The position numbers were made by a program, and so were the translations under genes. Below, piece after piece: positions 53,340-63,744 of a stretch of 64,000 nt of DNA; positions within the stretch are counted from its first letter, which is position 1, and every line of letters starts with the position of its first letter. This stretch comes from Actinopolyspora alba (GTDB taxonomy: Bacteria > Actinomycetota > Actinomycetes > Mycobacteriales > Pseudonocardiaceae): assembly GCF_900112765.1 (NCBI RefSeq), contig NZ_FOMZ01000003.1, positions 310,001 to 374,000 of the forward strand. The letters run 5' to 3'. Below the pieces are notes generated by a model. That model saw only the letters and a list, made by a program, of their open reading frames with translations, was not told the origin of the DNA and searched no databases.

Positions 53340-56300
53340 TCGGTCGGAACTCGGCGAGTGGCTCGTGCACCGCATCGCCGAGCGCACCGGGATGCGCCCC
53401 GCACGGATCGAAACCGACCGGCCCTTCGACGAGTTCGGACTCTCCTCCCGGGACGTCGTGGCGCTGTCGGGTGATCTGGAAACTCTACTGGGCAGATCAC
53501 TACCAGCCACGCTGCTCTGGGAGTTCCCCACGATCGAACGGCTGGCCGAAGCGCTGGCCGGTTCCGGTTCGGCCGGTTCGACCGTTGCCGGCACCGAACC
53601 GGCCGAACCGGTCGCGGTGATCGGTCTCGGGTGCCGTTTCCCGGGAGCCGACGGCCCGGAACGGTTCTGGGAGCTGCTGCGTTCGGGAACCGATGCCGTC
53701 GGAACCGTTCCCGACCGACGTTGGCAGGACTTCGCCCCCGGGCAGCGGAGCGTGCTGGACGATCTTCCCACCGCTGGCGGATATCTGGACGACGTCGCCG
53801 CGTTCGACGCGGGATTTTTCGAGGTTTCCCCGCGTGAAGCCGAGGTCATGGATCCGCAGCAGCGGTTGTTGCTCGAAGTGAGTTGGGAGGCGCTGGAGAA
53901 CGCGGGTGTTGTTCCCGAACGCCTGCGGGGGTCGAACACCGGCGTGTTCGTGGGGGCAGCTGCCACTGAGTACGGCCAGCTGACCACCAGGGATCTCGGG
54001 GCGATCGACGCGTGGACCGGCACCGGCGGCGCGATGAGCGTGATCGCCAACCGCCTGTCCTACCTGCTGGATCTGCGCGGCCCCAGCCTCGCCGTCGACA
54101 CCGCTTGCTCGTCCTCGCTGGTGGCGCTGCACCAGGCGTGCGCCAGCCTGCGCACGGGGGAGAGCCGCACCGCCCTGGCCGGTGGGGTGAACCTGCTGTT
54201 GTCCCCGGCGATAACCGCCAATTTCCACAGTGCCGGTGCGCTGGCAGCCGACGGGCGGTGCAAACCCTTCGACGCCGCCGCCGACGGCATCGTCCGTGGC
54301 GAGGGCTGCGGCGTCGTCGTGCTCAAACTGCTGTCCGAGGCCAATCGGGACGGTGACCGGGTGCACGCGGTGATTCGCGGCTCCGCGGTGAACTCCGACG
54401 GCCGTTCCAACGGACTCATGGCCCCCAACCCCTCTGCCCAGGAAGGACTGCTGCGTTCGGCCTGTGCCACCGCCGATCTCGATCCCGGCGTGCTGGACTA
54501 CGTGGAGGCCCACGGCACGGGAACCCTGCTGGGGGATCCGATCGAGGCGACGGCGCTGGGGGCGGTCTTCGGTGCCGATCGCACGGGGGATCGGCCGCTG
54601 CTGCTCGGTTCGGTCAAGGCGAACCTCGGGCACCTGGAGGCGGCCGCGGGCATCGCCGGGATCATCAAGGTGGTGCTGGCCATGCGGCACGGCCGGCTAC
54701 CGGCCACACCGCACTACCGGACTCCCAATCCCCACATTCCCTTCGAACGCGCACGCCTGGAAGTCGTGGGGCAAGACCGCCCCTGGCCGGAGTACTCCGG
54801 CGTCGCACGGGCCGGTGTCTCCGGTTTCGGATTCGGTGGCACCAACGCGCACGTGCTGCTGGAGTCCTGGCCGGACCCGCCCGAGAGCGTCCGGGAAGTC
54901 GCCGGACCGCACACGCTGTTCCTGTCCGGAAGTACCGATTCCCACCTGCGGCGGACGGCGGCGCGGTTGGCCGAACGGCTGCGAGACCCCGAACACGCCG
55001 ACACTCCGGTCACCGACATCGCCCACACCCTGCTGCGGCACCGCAGGCAGCACGCGCGGCGCGGTGCGGTCGTCGGTCAGGACCGCGCTCGGCTCGCGGA
55101 GGGGGTGGACGCTCTCGCCACCGGGGACACCGCGGCCGGAGTGGTGCGCGGGCACGCCGGGTCGGCGGGCGAACCGGTATGGGTGTTCTCCGGCTACGGT
55201 TCGCAGTGGCCCGGCATGTGCCGTGCACTGCTGCGGGACGAGCCGGTTCTCGCGGAGTCGTTGCGGCGGAACGACACCGAGTTCAGCGCCGTGACCGGCT
55301 TCTCGCTGTACGAGGCGCTCGCGACGGGAGCCGAACTCGACGGGTTGTACCGAACCCAGCTCGGACTGTTCGGTACCCAGCTCGCGCTGGCGGAACTGTG
55401 GAAGTTCCACGGCGCACGACCGGGCGCGATCATCGGGCACTCCATGGGGGAGGTTGCCGCCGCCGTGGCGGCCGGTGCGCTGGACTACGGCACGGGACTG
55501 CGGGTCATGGACACCCGCACTCGGCTGCTGGCCGAGATGGAAGCCGCGGGCGGTGGGGCCATGGCGGTCCTGGAGGGATCGCCCGATGAGGTCGCCGAGC
55601 TGGCGGACTGGTTTCCGGGGGCGGTAGTGGCGGTGCACACCTCCTCCCGCCGTTGCACCGTCGCGGGCCCGGCCGACGAGATCGAGCTGCTGGCAGCGCA
55701 CTTCCGGCGTCGTGACCGCGTGGTGCGGGTGCTCGACGTGGCCGGAGCCGGACACACCTCCGCCGTCGATCCGCTGCTGGGCAGGTTGCGGGAAGAACTG
55801 GCCGACCTCGCCCCGGCCACCCCGGTGATTCCCGTCTACAGCACCGTCGAGCACGAATCCGGGGTCACACCGACGTTCGACGCCGATTACTGGGCGCGGA
55901 ACCTGCGTCGCCCGGTGTTGCTGGATCGCGCCGTTCGGGAGGCGGTGGCCGGTGGGTTCGACACCTTCGTCGAGATCGCCCCGCACCCGATAGTCACCTC
56001 CGGTGTCGAGGAGTCGGCGGTCGACGCGGGCGTGCGGGATCCGCTGCTGGTGTTCGCCTCACGACGGGACACCGAAGAGACGGCGACGTTCCGCGAGAAC
56101 CTCGCCCGACTGCACGTCAACGGACGACTGCCCGAACCTCCCGGCCTTCCCACGGGCAACATCGCCGAGCTGCCGTTGCCCGTCTGGGAGCACGAGCGGT
56201 ACTGGATCTCCGTCGCCAGGACGAACTCCGCCGGGGGAGAGCACCGGCTGCTCGGGCATCACGTGGAGCTGCCGGACGGCGGACACGCCTGGCAGGGCGA

Positions 56301-59300
56301 GATCGGGACCGGCTCCCTTCCCTGGTTGGGCGACCACCGGGTGCACGACACCGAGGTCCTGGCCGGTACCGGGTATCTGGAGATGGCGCTGGCCGCCGCC
56401 GGTCGAGTGCTGGACCTGCAACCGGACCGTCTGCTGCTCGGCGGGCTCGAACTGCACGACATGCTCGTGCTCGCTCCGGAGCTGACGGTCACCACGGTGG
56501 TCACCCCGCACGAGCCCGAGCCGTACGGCACCGCTGGTGTGACCGTCGAGGTACACAGCCGTTCCGCGAACGGCGGTTGGCACCGACACGCCGTCGCCGA
56601 GGTGATTCGTACGACGCCCGAGGAGCCGGCCGGTCGTGACTCCACCGATCGGGCCCCCACCGCTGTCGCGGACGGGGGCGAACAGGTGCGGCTGTACTCC
56701 GCGCTGCGCGCGGCGGGCCAGGAGTACGGACCGGCCTTCCGACCCGTGCAGCGGGCGCACGCCGGTGACGCGAGCGCGGTGGCCGAGCTGGCGTTGCCCC
56801 CCGAGGCGGGGAGCTGCCAGGAGTTCCTCGCGCATCCGGTGATCACCGACGGCTGTCTGCAGACTCTCGTGGCGGCCGCGATCGGTACCGACGGTTCCGC
56901 GGAAGTCGAGCTGTTCGTTCCGGTCGAGTTGCGCGACGTGCGGCTGTTCCGTCGCGTGCCCTCCCGGGTTCGTTGTCACGCCAGGCTGGTCACGAGTCCC
57001 GGAGAGCCGGAGGTGACCGGATCCGTGTTCGTCACCGACGAGCACGAGCGCGCGGTGCTGCGGATCGGCCTGGTCCGCGCACGCCGCGTGGGGGCCACTC
57101 CCGTACCGCGTGATCCCGCCGAAGCCGGATTGCGGCTTTGCTGGGAGGAGTCCGACCCGCCTGAGCCCGCCCGCGGTGGCGGTGACTGGCTGCTGTTCGG
57201 TGCGGCTCCGGAACTGGCCCAGCGGCTGCGGGAGCGTGGTCGGCGTGTCACCAGCGCTACGCCGGGGCCGGACGACGGACTGCCGCGGCGCTTCGACGAG
57301 GCCGAGCGCTTCCTGGACGAAGCCGTGGCCCCCGCCGGAATGGTCGTTCTCGTCGGGGAGGAGAACACCCTCGAAGCCCACTTCTCGGCAGCGCGGGAGC
57401 GGTTGCTCCGGTTGGCGGGGCTGGTGCGGGTCCTGGAGGCCCACGACGGTGCTCCCGCGAGGTTGTGGCTGGTCAGCACCAGCTCGGCCAACGCGGAGCT
57501 TCGGGCGTTGGTTCGGGTGCTCACCTTCGAACATCCCCGGGTGCGCGTTTCACTCGTCGAGGCGTCCGGGGCGGACGCTGAGTCGTTGGCCGACGAGCTG
57601 TGCGCCGACTCCGCCGAGGACGACGTACGTCACGAGCAGGGCCGTCGTCACGTCGCCAGGCTGCGCGGCGTCCGGCCGGAGTCCTCGGTCGCCACACCCG
57701 CGGTACGGCCGCAGTCCTATCTGATCACCGGTGGGCTGGGCGGTCTCGGCTACACCTTCGCCCGGTGGCTGGCCGAGCGGGGCGCCGCTCGGGTGGTGCT
57801 CAACGGCCGCCGCGAGCCCGCTCCGGACGTCGAGCGCGACATCGAACGACTCCGCGCGGGTGGAACCGAGGTCGTCGTGGTCACCGGTGACATCGGTGAA
57901 GCCGGCACGGCCGAGCGGTCGGTCGCGGCCGCCACCGATGGCGGGCTCGCGTTGTGCGGAGTGCTGCACGCCGCCGGAGACCTGGACGACGGTCCGTTCA
58001 CCGAGTCGACCGAGCAGGGGCTGGAACGCGTCTGGCACGCCAAGGTCGGGGGCGGCCTACGGCTGCACGAGGCCACCCTCCGCTCCGAACCGGACTGGTG
58101 GGTCACCTTCTCCTCGGCGGCGGCACTGCTCGGCTCACCGGGCCAGGCCGCTTACGCCACCGCCAACGCGGCCCTCGACGACCTCGTGCGGTGGCGCCGT
58201 GCACAAGGGCTCGTCGGCACCAGCGTGCAATGGGGAGTGTGGGGTGAGGTGGGGGCCGCGAGCGAGTCGTTCACCGGTGTGCTGCGGCCGTTGTCCACTG
58301 CCACCGGCACCGAGGCGTTCGAGATTCTGCTGGGGACCGAACAGCCCGTCACGGGAATGGCGTGGCTCGACGGGAACCGGGCCGGTCGGATGTTTCCGGA
58401 ACTGTCCGCGCGCCCGTTCTTCCGGCACGTGGTTGGCGAGGAACCGGGTGCCGCTGTCGGCACCGACCCCGAACAGCTCCGCTCCGTCACCCCGGAAGAG
58501 GCGCTGCGCACGGTGACTTCGACGCTGACGCGGTTGCTGGGCGAGATCATCGGCACGGCCGCGGCCGATGTGGACCCCGACCGACCGTTGACCGGGCTCG
58601 GACTCGACTCGCTGATGGCCATGCGAGCTCGCAACGCGGTCGAACGCGAGTTCGGGGTCGGTATAGCTCCCGCCATGCTGTTGCGGGGTTGCAGTACCGC
58701 CGAACTGGCGAACCAGCTGCTCGTCGACCTCGGCGTCGAGTCCCCCGGTTCCCAGCGGGTGAACGCCGAACCGGCAGCCCCTCGCGCGATCGGTGCGCGC
58801 GATGCCACGGAACGCTGGCTGTCGCACCTGTGGCGCGAAGTTCTGGGGCTGGACAGCGTGGGAGTCGACCAGGACTTCTACCGGATCGGCGGTGACGAGC
58901 TCCTGGCGGAGAAGGTCACCGCGGCGGTGCGGGAGCGGTTGGGGACCGAGGTCCCGGAACTGTTCGGACAGCCCACGATCGAACGGATGGCCGATCTCGT
59001 CCGGGACTCCTTCGAGTCGTCGGACGGGCCGGTCCGGACGCTCCGTGCCGAGGGGCGGGCCACGCCACTGTTCCTGTTCCATCCCGCCGGTGGCCCCACC
59101 AGCGTGTACCAGCCACTGGTCGAACGGCTCGGCGGGGAGCAGCCCTGCTACGGCATGGAGCGGTTGGACCAGTACGAGACCGTTCCCGAGAAAGCCACCC
59201 GCTACATCGAGCTGATCCGCGAGATCCAACCCGAGGGGCCCTACCGCCTGGGTGGCTGGTCCTTCGGCGGATGTCTGGCCTTCGAGGCGGCACGTCAACT

Positions 59301-59853
59301 GGCCGACCGTGGCGAGGAAGTGGAGACGGTGCTGCTCATCGACTCCATCCTGCCGCTGCCCGCTCCGGAGTTCTCTGACGAGGAACTGATAACCCGCCGC
59401 TTCCGGCGGTTCGTCGAACACATCGAGCACACCTACGGGGTATCGCTGCCGGTTCCGGTGGACGAGCTGGACGAGTTCGACGAGCGGGAACAGATGGAAC
59501 GGGTCATGTCGGCGCTCGCGGGCGACGAACTCGGTATCGGCGCCGGTGTGCTGCGGCACCAGTACACATCCTATGTGGACGCCAGAATCGCGGAGCGCTA
59601 CGAACCGGGTCGCTACGAGGGGCCGGTGGTGCTGTACCGCGCCGCCGCGGCCGAAAGCACCACGACCACCCTCGATCCCCGCTACCTGCGGTCGGACGAC
59701 TCGCTCGGTTGGGACGACTACGCCGCGGACCTGGAAGTCGTGCGGGTGCCCGGTGACCACCTCTCGATGATCGACCCCCCGCACGTCGACGTCATGACCG
59801 ACCACCTCCGGCGACTACTCGGCATCGGTGACAGCAGTGAAGTCAGGGAGTGA
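53332..59853 (+). CDS. Pks13-like type I polyketide synthase with DH-like, KR and TE domains
   Basis: A 2173-residue synthase. Domains: N-terminal ACP (1-80, [10 protein letters not shown], Ser38/39); KS (about 92-520; Cys259 in DTACSSS, His394 in EAHGTG, His434 in NLGHLE); AT (about 614-915; Ser704 in GHSMGE, GAGH where YASH or HAFH is usual); DH-like (about 960-1245; His1002, Asp1173, but the HxxxGxxxxP motif is altered); KR (about 1460-1640; GGLGGLG, Ser1594/1595, Tyr1608, Asn1612, LDD as in B-type KRs); ACP (Ser1760 in GLDS); a second carrier-like domain with GGDELL, Glu1856 replacing the attachment Ser; TE (about 1905-2173; Ser1977 in GWSFGG, His2143). Mycobacterial Pks13 is ACP-KS-AT-ACP-TE; the DH, KR and dead carrier are additions. 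It condenses two acyl chains by analogy. Confidence 0.93.
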   Translation: MTDRSELGEWLVHRIAERTGMRPARIETDRPFDEFGLSSRDVVALSGDLETLLGRSLPATLLWEFPTIERLAEALAGSGSAGSTVAGTEPAEPVAVIGLGCRFPGADGPERFWELLRSGTDAVGTVPDRRWQDFAPGQRSVLDDLPTAGGYLDDVAAFDAGFFEVSPREAEVMDPQQRLLLEVSWEALENAGVVPERLRGSNTGVFVGAAATEYGQLTTRDLGAIDAWTGTGGAMSVIANRLSYLLDLRGPSLAVDTACSSSLVALHQACASLRTGESRTALAGGVNLLLSPAITANFHSAGALAADGRCKPFDAAADGIVRGEGCGVVVLKLLSEANRDGDRVHAVIRGSAVNSDGRSNGLMAPNPSAQEGLLRSACATADLDPGVLDYVEAHGTGTLLGDPIEATALGAVFGADRTGDRPLLLGSVKANLGHLEAAAGIAGIIKVVLAMRHGRLPATPHYRTPNPHIPFERARLEVVGQDRPWPEYSGVARAGVSGFGFGGTNAHVLLESWPDPPESVREVAGPHTLFLSGSTDSHLRRTAARLAERLRDPEHADTPVTDIAHTLLRHRRQHARRGAVVGQDRARLAEGVDALATGDTAAGVVRGHAGSAGEPVWVFSGYGSQWPGMCRALLRDEPVLAESLRRNDTEFSAVTGFSLYEALATGAELDGLYRTQLGLFGTQLALAELWKFHGARPGAIIGHSMGEVAAAVAAGALDYGTGLRVMDTRTRLLAEMEAAGGGAMAVLEGSPDEVAELADWFPGAVVAVHTSSRRCTVAGPADEIELLAAHFRRRDRVVRVLDVAGAGHTSAVDPLLGRLREELADLAPATPVIPVYSTVEHESGVTPTFDADYWARNLRRPVLLDRAVREAVAGGFDTFVEIAPHPIVTSGVEESAVDAGVRDPLLVFASRRDTEETATFRENLARLHVNGRLPEPPGLPTGNIAELPLPVWEHERYWISVARTNSAGGEHRLLGHHVELPDGGHAWQGEIGTGSLPWLGDHRVHDTEVLAGTGYLEMALAAAGRVLDLQPDRLLLGGLELHDMLVLAPELTVTTVVTPHEPEPYGTAGVTVEVHSRSANGGWHRHAVAEVIRTTPEEPAGRDSTDRAPTAVADGGEQVRLYSALRAAGQEYGPAFRPVQRAHAGDASAVAELALPPEAGSCQEFLAHPVITDGCLQTLVAAAIGTDGSAEVELFVPVELRDVRLFRRVPSRVRCHARLVTSPGEPEVTGSVFVTDEHERAVLRIGLVRARRVGATPVPRDPAEAGLRLCWEESDPPEPARGGGDWLLFGAAPELAQRLRERGRRVTSATPGPDDGLPRRFDEAERFLDEAVAPAGMVVLVGEENTLEAHFSAARERLLRLAGLVRVLEAHDGAPARLWLVSTSSANAELRALVRVLTFEHPRVRVSLVEASGADAESLADELCADSAEDDVRHEQGRRHVARLRGVRPESSVATPAVRPQSYLITGGLGGLGYTFARWLAERGAARVVLNGRREPAPDVERDIERLRAGGTEVVVVTGDIGEAGTAERSVAAATDGGLALCGVLHAAGDLDDGPFTESTEQGLERVWHAKVGGGLRLHEATLRSEPDWWVTFSSAAALLGSPGQAAYATANAALDDLVRWRRAQGLVGTSVQWGVWGEVGAASESFTGVLRPLSTATGTEAFEILLGTEQPVTGMAWLDGNRAGRMFPELSARPFFRHVVGEEPGAAVGTDPEQLRSVTPEEALRTVTSTLTRLLGEIIGTAAADVDPDRPLTGLGLDSLMAMRARNAVEREFGVGIAPAMLLRGCSTAELANQLLVDLGVESPGSQRVNAEPAAPRAIGARDATERWLSHLWREVLGLDSVGVDQDFYRIGGDELLAEKVTAAVRERLGTEVPELFGQPTIERMADLVRDSFESSDGPVRTLRAEGRATPLFLFHPAGGPTSVYQPLVERLGGEQPCYGMERLDQYETVPEKATRYIELIREIQPEGPYRLGGWSFGGCLAFEAARQLADRGEEVETVLLIDSILPLPAPEFSDEELITRRFRRFVEHIEHTYGVSLPVPVDELDEFDEREQMERVMSALAGDELGIGAGVLRHQYTSYVDARIAERYEPGRYEGPVVLYRAAAAESTTTTLDPRYLRSDDSLGWDDYAADLEVVRVPGDHLSMIDPPHVDVMTDHLRRLLGIGDSSEVRE

Positions 59854-59856
59854 CTC

Positions 59857-61431
59857 ATGGCGGACAACGAACCCCGTGGTACGTCCGAACGCATCGACGA
59901 TCTCGAACAACGGCGCGTCGAAGCGGTTCCCCGGGCAGACGAGGTAGCGGCGGCCAAGCAGCACCCCAGGGGCAAGTACACCGCACGGGAACGCATCGAG
60001 CTACTGGTCGACGAGGACTCCTTCGTCGAGGTCGGCGAGTTCACGCTGCGGCGCCCCACCTCGTTCGACACGGGCGACGACCGCTGCTACGGCGACGGGG
60101 TGGTGACCGGTTACGCGACGGTGGACGGCAGGCGAATCTGCCTCTTCTCGCACGACTTCACCACCTACGGCGGAAGCATGGGTGAGGCATTCGGCGAGAA
60201 GGTTCTCAAGATCATGGACATGGCCACCAAGGCGGGGTGCCCCGTCGTCGGTATCAACGATTCCGGCGGGGCGCGAATCCAGGAAGGGGTGGTCTCGCTC
60301 GCCTACTACGCGGAGCTGAGCAGACGCAACTCGAAGGCATCGGGAGTGGTGCCCCAGATATCGGTGGTCATGGGACCGTGTGCGGGTGGCGCCGTCTACA
60401 CGCCCGCGCTGACCGACTTCACCGTGATGGTCGACCGGACCTCGCGCATGTTCGTGACCGGCCCCGACGTCGTGCGTTCGGTGACCGGGGAGAACATCTC
60501 GGCCGAGGAACTCGGGGGAGCCGAGGTCAACGGCAGCGTGACCGGCAACGCCCACTACGTCGCCTCGGACGAGGTCGACGCGCTCGACTGGGTGCGGACG
60601 CTGCTGGCGTTCCTGCCGGCCAACAACATGGCCGTGCCGCCGGAGTATCCGGTGTTGGAGCCCGCCGCTGCCGCGTCCGAGCTCGACACCGTGGTGCCCG
60701 ACTCACCCAATCAGTCCTACGACATGCGGCGGGTACTGGCGGCTGTGCTCGACGACGGCGAACTGCTGGAGGTGCACGCCTCGTTCGCCCCGAACGTGCT
60801 GTGCGGTTTCGGCCGAGTGCGGGGACGAACCGTCGGAGTGGTCGCCAGCCAGCCACTGCGGCAGTCGGGGATAATGGACATCGATGCCTCCGAGAAGGCC
60901 GCACGCTTCGTGCGGTTCTGCGACGCGTTCAACATCGCCCTGCTCACGTTCGCCGACGTGCCCGGTTATCTTCCCGGCAGGGAACAGGAGCAGCGGGGAA
61001 TAATCCGACGCGGTGCCAAGCTGCTCTACGCCTACTCGGAGGCCACCGTTCCCAAGGTGACCGTGGTGACCAGGAAGGCCTACGGCGGTGGTTACGCCGT
61101 GATGGGGTCCAAACATCTCGGTGCCGACGTCAACCTGGCCTGGCCCACCGCGGAGATCGCGGTCATGGGGGCCGAAGGCGCGGTCGAGCTGCTCTACCGC
61201 GCCGAGCTGGCCGAAGCCGAGTCCAACGGCGTCCGCGCCTCGGTCCGCGCGAAGCTGATCGCCGAGTACCGGACCACCATGACGACCCCGTACGTGGCGG
61301 CCGAACGCGGCTACGTCGATTCGGTGATCCGGCCCGCCACGACGCGCGCCCGAGTGTCCGACGCGTTGCTGATGCTCGAGGCGAAACGGGAGGAATCCCC
61401 ACCGAAGAAGCACAGCACCATGCCACTGTGA
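59857..61431 (+). CDS. Acyl-CoA carboxylase beta (carboxyltransferase) subunit, AccD4-like
   Basis: A 524-residue carboxyltransferase subunit. Crotonase-fold halves with YGGSMGEAFGEKVLKIMDMA, GINDSGGARIQEGV (oxyanion region), MGPCAGGAVYTPALTDF and, in the second half, FADVPGYLPGREQEQRGIIRRGAKLLYAY and KAYGGGYAVMGSKHLGAD. In mycobacteria AccD4 carboxylates the C24-26 acyl-CoA that Pks13 uses as extender; the position here, 3 nt after the PKS stop, implies the same job. The biotin-carrying alpha subunit (AccA) is not in the window and must be encoded elsewhere. ATG 59857 follows AGGGAG. A hairpin (cgatttc/gaaatcg, 61461-61478) lies downstream. Confidence 0.93.
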   Translation: MADNEPRGTSERIDDLEQRRVEAVPRADEVAAAKQHPRGKYTARERIELLVDEDSFVEVGEFTLRRPTSFDTGDDRCYGDGVVTGYATVDGRRICLFSHDFTTYGGSMGEAFGEKVLKIMDMATKAGCPVVGINDSGGARIQEGVVSLAYYAELSRRNSKASGVVPQISVVMGPCAGGAVYTPALTDFTVMVDRTSRMFVTGPDVVRSVTGENISAEELGGAEVNGSVTGNAHYVASDEVDALDWVRTLLAFLPANNMAVPPEYPVLEPAAAASELDTVVPDSPNQSYDMRRVLAAVLDDGELLEVHASFAPNVLCGFGRVRGRTVGVVASQPLRQSGIMDIDASEKAARFVRFCDAFNIALLTFADVPGYLPGREQEQRGIIRRGAKLLYAYSEATVPKVTVVTRKAYGGGYAVMGSKHLGADVNLAWPTAEIAVMGAEGAVELLYRAELAEAESNGVRASVRAKLIAEYRTTMTTPYVAAERGYVDSVIRPATTRARVSDALLMLEAKREESPPKKHSTMPL

Positions 61432-61628
61432 TCCCCTGCCGACAGGACCCACCGTCCCGGCGATTTCGCGAGAAATCGACGCCCGGGCCGGACCGTCATC
61501 CCGGATGGAGCCGTGCTCTCGCGGGGAAAACCCGACGGCGTAGGCGTCCACTCGACGTCGGGTCCTCCGAAGTGAGGGTGGACGGAAGGTTTCGCCGACC
61601 GGGGACCTGTACCCCCGGGCGGGGAATC

Positions 61629-62861
61629 TCAGTCGGCCAGCCAGTCCTCGGTGTCACCGGAGAGCATGTTCGAGGCCCGCAACACTATCTCCATGTCGAA
61701 ACGGGACTCCGGATCGTGCAGTGCCTCGCCGAACAACTCTTCCAGCTGCCGTAACCGGTAGCGGACGGTCTGCGGGTGTACCCGCAACCGCTGGGCGATC
61801 TCGGGGGCACCGCCACGGGTCTGCAGCCAGCTCAGCAGTGTGGCGGCCAGTCGCGTCCGCTGTTTCGGACGCAGCCCGTTCAGCGGTGCCAGCCGTTGCC
61901 TGGCGAGTTCCCTGATCAGATGTTCGTCCTGCAGCAACAGGATGCTCGACAGGTCCTCATGGCACCGGTTGATGTGCTGGTCCGGCCACACACCGGAGCG
62001 GATCAGTCCCATCATCCTCCGGCACCAGCGCAGCGACTTGCCCGCCTGGTCGAGCGCGACCGGGGAGCCCACCACCACCCGCCACCCGGCCAGTTCGGTC
62101 TCCCAGTCGATCTCGTCCGGTTCGCCGTGGTCACTGGGTAGCAGCACGTGCGGTTCGACGCACTCCAGGTCGACCAGGGCGTTCCAGCGGGACAACGGTG
62201 TGCCGGTTCGGGAGCGGGTTTCGTCGTACTGCTCCAGTGCCGCCACGGTCACCTGGCGCGGCACCCGCCACTGCGCGGTAACGGCCGACTCCTCGATGGT
62301 GCGCTGCGCCGGTTGTGGTTCCGACACCAGCAGCTCCAGCAGCCTCCTGCGCCTGCGAGCCAGCGTGCCCGCGGCACGCGCCTGGGCGGCCGCGTAGCCT
62401 TCCACCGACAGGGCGGTCAGCTCGTCGATGTGGGCGAAGATCGCCTCGCCGAGCAACAGCGTGGTGCGGGGTGCCAGTCGTATCCGCTCGCCGATACCCG
62501 CCACCCGTCGCCAGGCCAACCGTGCGCCGATCCGGTAGGCGGCCTGCAGGCTGTCCAGGCTGCGGCCCTCCCGCATCTCGGCCTTGCCCAGCGCGCGATG
62601 CACCTCGGCGCAGCGTCGCAGCGGTGTGCTCGGGTCGGCGATCCGGTCGACGAACCTGGTCAGGGCTTCCTCGATGCCGCGACGTATCGCGTGTACGTAG
62701 TGCTGGTCCAGCGGGCGGGCGTACTCGGGGATCTGCCGTTGGATCTCGGTGAGGATCTGGGTCGCCAGACTGGGTATCTCGGGCCGCAACAGGGTCGCGA
62801 GGTTGTCGGGGAGCGCTGCCCACAGTCTGGTGGACTCGGTACTGTTGGCCAGTTTCGGCAT
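61629..62861 (-). CDS. PucR family transcriptional regulator
   Basis: A 410-residue regulator. The C-terminal HTH (about 340-395) shows the PucR/HTH_30 pattern LAATLLSWLQTRGGAPEIAQRLRVHPQTVRYRLRQLEELFG. The N-terminal part is a helical RsbRD-like/GGDEF-like sensory region (VHRALGKAEMREGRSLDSLQAAYRIGARLAWRRV). FasR of Streptomyces and MabR of Mycobacterium, which control fatty-acid synthase genes in response to acyl-CoA, are of this general family. It converges on the FAAL-PKS-AccD operon, which may be its target. ATG 62861 with GGGAGGG just upstream. A palindrome lies 84-95 nt upstream. Confidence 0.85.
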   Translation of the reverse strand: MPKLANSTESTRLWAALPDNLATLLRPEIPSLATQILTEIQRQIPEYARPLDQHYVHAIRRGIEEALTRFVDRIADPSTPLRRCAEVHRALGKAEMREGRSLDSLQAAYRIGARLAWRRVAGIGERIRLAPRTTLLLGEAIFAHIDELTALSVEGYAAAQARAAGTLARRRRRLLELLVSEPQPAQRTIEESAVTAQWRVPRQVTVAALEQYDETRSRTGTPLSRWNALVDLECVEPHVLLPSDHGEPDEIDWETELAGWRVVVGSPVALDQAGKSLRWCRRMMGLIRSGVWPDQHINRCHEDLSSILLLQDEHLIRELARQRLAPLNGLRPKQRTRLAATLLSWLQTRGGAPEIAQRLRVHPQTVRYRLRQLEELFGEALHDPESRFDMEIVLRASNMLSGDTEDWLAD

Positions 62862-62944
62862 AACCCTCCCTCGTGCAACGGAGGCGAGGAGAACCGGTTC
62901 GCTACTCCGGTTCTTGCTCCGCAGTTCGTGCTACTGATGAGTAA

Positions 62945-62956
62945 TCACTCTAGTGA
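62945..62956. promoter_or_regulatory. Palindrome upstream of the PucR gene
   Basis: TCACT-CT-AGTGA is a perfect dyad with 5-bp arms, 84-95 nt upstream of the PucR start. It is a candidate autoregulatory or promoter-proximal operator. Confidence 0.4.
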
Positions 62957-63159
62957 CAGTTTCCCGGGATGCTTAATAGCCCGTTTGGGTGAGCGCGTTG
63001 TGCCATTTATTAGTAACACGTGAAAAATGGAGATATTTCGTGCTGCGTGCGGTTTTCGCGCGGGTAGGGCGAATATGCATCTGCAATTGCACGAATGCGA
63101 GTACGGCGGCTTTTCCGGGAACGCGAGTTTACCGGTTCGTACGGTTCGGGGTGTTCGAC

Positions 63160-63211
63160 GGCTCGCAGTGCCGGGGCAGCCCGTAGTGCCAGGAAGCCCG
63201 TAGTGCCAGGG
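63160..63211. repeat. 17-bp tandem repeat (about three copies)
   Basis: agcccgtagtgccagga (63178-63194) is followed directly by agcccgtagtgccaggg (63195-63211). A degenerate first copy precedes it at 63160-63176 (ctcgcagtgccgggg core). It is non-coding as far as I can see. Confidence 0.75.
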
Positions 63212-63324
63212 CAGTGCGGATCCAGCCGCTCGATGTCGGGGTGGGACGGGGGAGAGTCCGCCATGGATTCCGCAGGCCGGGAACTGGGGAGGTCGAGTCG
63301 ACGAACTCGCACTAGACTCGGGCC

Positions 63325-63696
63325 ATGACTGATCATCCGATTGATATCGCCGACAAGCTCTCCCGGGTTTCCGAGCACTGGGCACCGAAAGTGGTGGCCC
63401 GGCTCAACGACTACGAGATCAAGGTGGTCAAGGTTCAGGGCGAGTTCGTCTGGCACACCCATGAGGACACCGACGAACTGTTCCTGGTCGTCGACGGCGA
63501 ACTGACCATTCAGCTGCGGGACGGCGACGTTCGACTGCGCCCCGGGCAGTTGTACGTCGTTCCTCGTGGGGTGGAGCACTGTCCCGTGGCCGAGGGAGAG
63601 GTGCACGCGGTGCTCATGGAGCCGCGAGGGGTGGTCAACACCGGTGACGCGACGGACAGTTCGCTGACGGCCTCCTACGACGACTCGCTGGCCTGA
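63325..63696 (+). CDS. Cupin domain protein
   Basis: A 123-residue single-domain cupin. Metal-binding motif 1 is VWHTHEDTDELFLVVDGE with His44, His46 and Glu51; motif 2 is LYVVPRGVEHCP with His85. This is a complete His3Glu site, so a metal enzyme (isomerase, dioxygenase or similar) is likely; the substrate is unknown. TAGACT (63313-63318) ends 6 nt before the ATG and there is no SD, so the message is probably leaderless. Confidence 0.88.
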   Translation: MTDHPIDIADKLSRVSEHWAPKVVARLNDYEIKVVKVQGEFVWHTHEDTDELFLVVDGELTIQLRDGDVRLRPGQLYVVPRGVEHCPVAEGEVHAVLMEPRGVVNTGDATDSSLTASYDDSLA

Positions 63697-63744
63697 TCGG
63701 CGGTTCGGCGGGAGGAAGTGCGGCGGCGCCGAACGCGTGGGGCG

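Larger units (their letters stand above)
62862..63324. other. Divergent intergenic region with palindrome and tandem repeats
   Basis: About 460 bp without a supported gene. It contains the TCACT-CT-AGTGA palindrome (62945-62956), an AT-rich segment with tattagtaacacgtgaaaa near 63009-63027, a 17-bp tandem repeat (63160-63211) and the cupin promoter. Confidence 0.5.

Noticed and set aside
58135-59805. Minus-strand open frame of more than 550 codons opposite the PKS C-terminus
   Set aside because: Antisense shadow of the ACP-TE region; no plausible domain or start signal.
63160-63211. CRISPR-like array
   Set aside because: Repeats are directly adjacent with no spacers and no cas genes are in the window.
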